Source: Phocaeicola sartorii JCM 17136 = DSM 21941
GTDB lineage: Bacteria > Bacteroidota > Bacteroidia > Bacteroidales > Bacteroidaceae
Direction: 5' to 3'
Length of the DNA: 64,000 bases
Assembly: GCF_000614185.1 (NCBI RefSeq)
Contig: NZ_BAKM01000012.1
Coordinates: 62,001-126,000 of the forward strand
Part shown: one piece after another, positions 62,601 through 64,000 of the stretch
Layout: each line of letters begins with the position of its first letter
How positions within the stretch are numbered: the first letter of the stretch is position 1
Program-made: the position numbers and the translations under genes
The notes under the pieces: model-generated
Seen by the model: only the letters and a program-made list of their open reading frames with translations
The model's database searches: none
Told to the model about the DNA's origin: nothing

Positions 62601-64000
62601 TTCGATACGGAGGTGAAGATCACCTTCGCCTCCAACCTGGACGAGTACGGCGTGAAGGCGAAAGCGACGAACGTGAAGATCACGGAGCAGTATGCCGTCA
62701 GCGCGCAGACCCGTAAGTACAACGGCCTGCACCTTTTGAAACACGCCCTGCAAAACACTTCGCCCGACATCACCAAGACCGTCCTCAAATGGGTGGACGG
62801 CGAACGGCGGGAGGTCAAAGTGCGTGACGGGGAGGCCATACAGCTCGCCAACAGCAAGATAGACGAGATCCGGGGGGCTTTCCCCGAATGGCTGCGCGAA
62901 CAGTCGTCCGATTTCAAAGACCGCCTGACAGACCTCTATAACCGCACTTTCAACTGTTACGTGCGCCCGAAGTACGACGGGACGCACCAGGAATTCCCCG
63001 GCCTCGACCTCAAGGGGCTGGGGATAGACAAACTGTATGACAGCCAGAAGGACGCGATATGGATGGACAAACTGCTCGGCGGCGGGATAATCGACCACGA
63101 GGTGGGCGGCGGAAAGACCCTTATCATGTGCTGCGGGGCCTACGAGAAGAAACGCCTCGGACTGGCCAACAAACCCATGATTATCGGGCTGAAAGCCAAC
63201 ATCCATGAAATAGCCAGGACGTTCTGCACCGCTTACCCGATGGCCAAAGTCCTCTACCCGGGCAAGGAGGATTTCACGCCCCGGAAGCGTGAGCGCATCT
63301 TCCGGGAGATACGCAACAACGACTGGGACGCCGTGATCCTCTCGCACGAACAGTTCGGCATGATACCCCAGTCCCCGGAGATACAGCAGGAGATATTGCA
63401 GGCCGAACTGGACTGCGTGGAGGAGAACCTCGAAGTGCTCAAAGCACAAGGCGAGGACGTTTCCCGCGCCATGATGAAAGGGTGTCAGAAACGCAAGGCC
63501 AACCTGGAAGCCAAGTTGCAGAAGGTGGCGCACGCGCTGGAAACACGCAAGGATGACGCCGTGGACTTCCGCCTCATGGGGATCGACCACCTCTACGTGG
63601 ACGAGAGCCACAAATTCAAGAACCTGACCTTCACGACCCGCCATGACCGGGTGGCGGGCCTCGGAAATCCCGAGGGGTCGCAGCGGGCGCTCAACATGCT
63701 TTTCGCGCTGCGTACCATACAGCAACGCACGGGCCGCGACCTGGGGGCGACGTTCCTCTCGGGAACCACCATCTCCAACTCGCTCACGGAACTGTACCTG
63801 CTTTTCAAGTACCTGCGCCCGAAGGAGCTGGAGCGTCAGAATATCCGCACCTTCGATGCCTGGGCGGCCATATTTGCCAAGAAAACCATCGACTACGAGT
63901 TTTCCGTGACCAACGAGGTCGTGCAGAAAGAACGGTTCCGATATTTCATCAAGGTTCCCGAACTGGCCATGTTCTACTCCGAGATTACAGACTACCGCTC
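59631..64000 (+). CDS. N6-adenine methylase / SNF2-like helicase fusion (cut by window edge)
   Basis: At least 1,456 residues in one frame from the ATG at 59631. The N-terminal methylase has motif I ILDPSAGTG (about 124-132) and the catalytic tetrapeptide region as SNIPFGD, where NIPF replaces the usual NPPY/F. A charged linker follows (about 380-720). The helicase part has Walker A HEVGGGKTLIM (about 1,158) and DEAD-type box DHLYVDESHKF. Later helicase motifs lie outside the window. This giant gene is a hallmark of large Bacteroidales ICEs and may protect entering DNA from restriction. Intact as far as seen. Confidence 0.88.
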   Translation, partial: MAFNKKNHLRRNIDALKTAFTLERERRAPTPEEERTLGAYSGFGAIKEVLEAPSGKPDKDGMATLVAELHEVIRANTPDEREYKRYMDGIKNSVLTAFYTPLKVADAIVGAIWNTQIAPKRILDPSAGTGVFVNAVDAHDPYAEITCFEKDPATGLILKQLHPEKRVRVQGFERIEPKYAGYYDVAVSNIPFGDVALFDPFFSTHTDPVRRQGTRALHNYFFMKSVDMVREGGLVAFITSQGVLNAEQGRPVREWLMNRCEPVSAIRLPNNLFTEYAGTEVGSDLVILQKKAATGELSGRQRDFIESRKLSNGIRINNLFQSFDRVIHTEAKVGKDPYGKPAMEFTHAEGVDGIDREMRRMLSEDFNRHFNESYCLEHAPEQTPGTPERELSRPRQEERQRAGRHEPRLAGEIVKEIIADARNLQQQREEEEKRRVVAEMAAQGYHVDTETGEITRIENKPGQVLSDSAATPAGEPTGEDLADFGAWSKERENRLWEQHPPKPEDFGMADTPVQHMGRTTEPKPREGFAGSLFDTVEMAPPAPATRAAEPANVQQEPLLTLYDLFGFSAEERRQAELGMSRKRNNRRGAKRKTPRKPSLFASASSPEEQKSEMPKATPPERDPEDLYASLNWEDNPPINGFYEMMMSLTPERRAELHRQNARQQETPEQRERQAVRPPTEAPKGKRKQAAGTPRTGGLFDTPDNPEKEEPGKETPQIREADMKPRPFEGEVAPYFREGTLVTDGQNRVGYLRGIESLQPMFHPLELTPAQRTKASMYIEIRDAYYHLYNNEAETLTANPALREMLNRLYDNFTERFGRLNDKRNLDLIKMDARGTEILSLERYTDGKARKADIFERPVAFNPDEITHADDASEALVASLNKYGRVEPRYMASLTGTTVEGILGELKGRIYYNPETDGYEVADKFIAGNVIGKADRIEAFLRENPDHAPARESLEALREATPKPIAFDDLDFNLGERWIPKGVYERFASSLFDTEVKITFASNLDEYGVKAKATNVKITEQYAVSAQTRKYNGLHLLKHALQNTSPDITKTVLKWVDGERREVKVRDGEAIQLANSKIDEIRGAFPEWLREQSSDFKDRLTDLYNRTFNCYVRPKYDGTHQEFPGLDLKGLGIDKLYDSQKDAIWMDKLLGGGIIDHEVGGGKTLIMCCGAYEKKRLGLANKPMIIGLKANIHEIARTFCTAYPMAKVLYPGKEDFTPRKRERIFREIRNNDWDAVILSHEQFGMIPQSPEIQQEILQAELDCVEENLEVLKAQGEDVSRAMMKGCQKRKANLEAKLQKVAHALETRKDDAVDFRLMGIDHLYVDESHKFKNLTFTTRHDRVAGLGNPEGSQRALNMLFALRTIQQRTGRDLGATFLSGTTISNSLTELYLLFKYLRPKELERQNIRTFDAWAAIFAKKTIDYEFSVTNEVVQKERFRYFIKVPELAMFYSEITDYR

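Larger units (their letters stand above)
15024..64000. mobile_element. Integrative conjugative element, CTnDOT-like Tra type (right end outside window)
   Basis: It contains tandem integrases, HTH regulators, the traA-traQ secretion operon, mobABC, topB and the methylase-helicase gene, the usual backbone of large Bacteroidales conjugative transposons. The core is clearly more GC-rich than the chromosome to its left. The left limit is put at the integrase promoter region by inference. No right end or matching repeat is seen before 64,000. Confidence 0.85.

Noticed and set aside
62598-63725. 375-residue open frame on the minus strand
   Set aside because: Antisense shadow of the helicase part; no motif or ribosome binding site.

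Overview
The window is Bacteroidales DNA, most likely from Bacteroides, Phocaeicola or Parabacteroides. The signs are promoters of the TTTG/TAnnTTTG type, a fimbrillin-like lipoprotein, a secreted GH2 glycosidase, and a CTnDOT-type conjugative element with TraA-Q, MobABC and tandem IntDOT-like recombinases. Two parts are visible. Positions 1 to about 15,000 are ordinary chromosome. Positions from about 15,000 to the right edge are an integrative conjugative element (ICE) whose core is much more GC-rich than the chromosome and whose far end lies outside the window.

Chromosome (1-14.7 kb): a fimbrillin-like lipoprotein and a GH2 beta-galactosidase-like enzyme (both minus strand), initiator tRNA-fMet, then a plus-strand run of TetR regulator, FabG-like reductase and RluA-type pseudouridine synthase. 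A long minus-strand series follows: cyclophilin, M16 peptidase, MATE exporter, hybrid histidine kinase and NtrC-type regulator.

ICE (15 kb to the end): two tandem tyrosine recombinases, HTH regulators, a large concentric inverted repeat (about 18.89-19.20 kb), PcfK/PcfJ-like and small ORFs, and a DUF4116-type repeat protein. The type IV secretion operon runs on the minus strand from traA (38.0 kb) to traQ (26.0 kb). A hairpin-rich 0.7-kb gap, a candidate oriT, separates it from mobA-mobB-mobC on the plus strand. A cargo island (42.4-55.0 kb) interrupts the core, which then resumes with a DUF3945 protein, topoisomerase III (topB), DUF1896 and a giant methylase-helicase cut by the window edge.

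The cargo island is the most interesting part. It starts with an Imm17-like gene, two lipoproteins and three paralogous membrane proteins. It continues with an AT-rich array of eleven minus-strand genes, ten of them with a hairpin repeat of 45-49 nt on both sides and the last (44,621-45,454) with a repeat only on its 5' side. The repeats look like integron attC sites: TAACA..-stem-loop-stem-..ACATTA on the coding strand, with compensatory stem changes. Several products belong to known immunity families (SUKH/SMI1, DUF4304) or are LRR-like, and none has a toxin partner. Upstream lie an IS91-type transposase and a XerD-like recombinase. This matches recombinase-associated acquired interbacterial defence (rAID-like) arrays: captured orphan immunity genes carried on a conjugative element.

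Caution: at least 18 genes or gene halves are broken by frameshifts. Every one is repaired by adding exactly one base, and no nonsense mutation was seen. This looks like a systematic deletion bias in the sequence rather than gene decay, so I annotate these loci as whole genes and give the position of each break.
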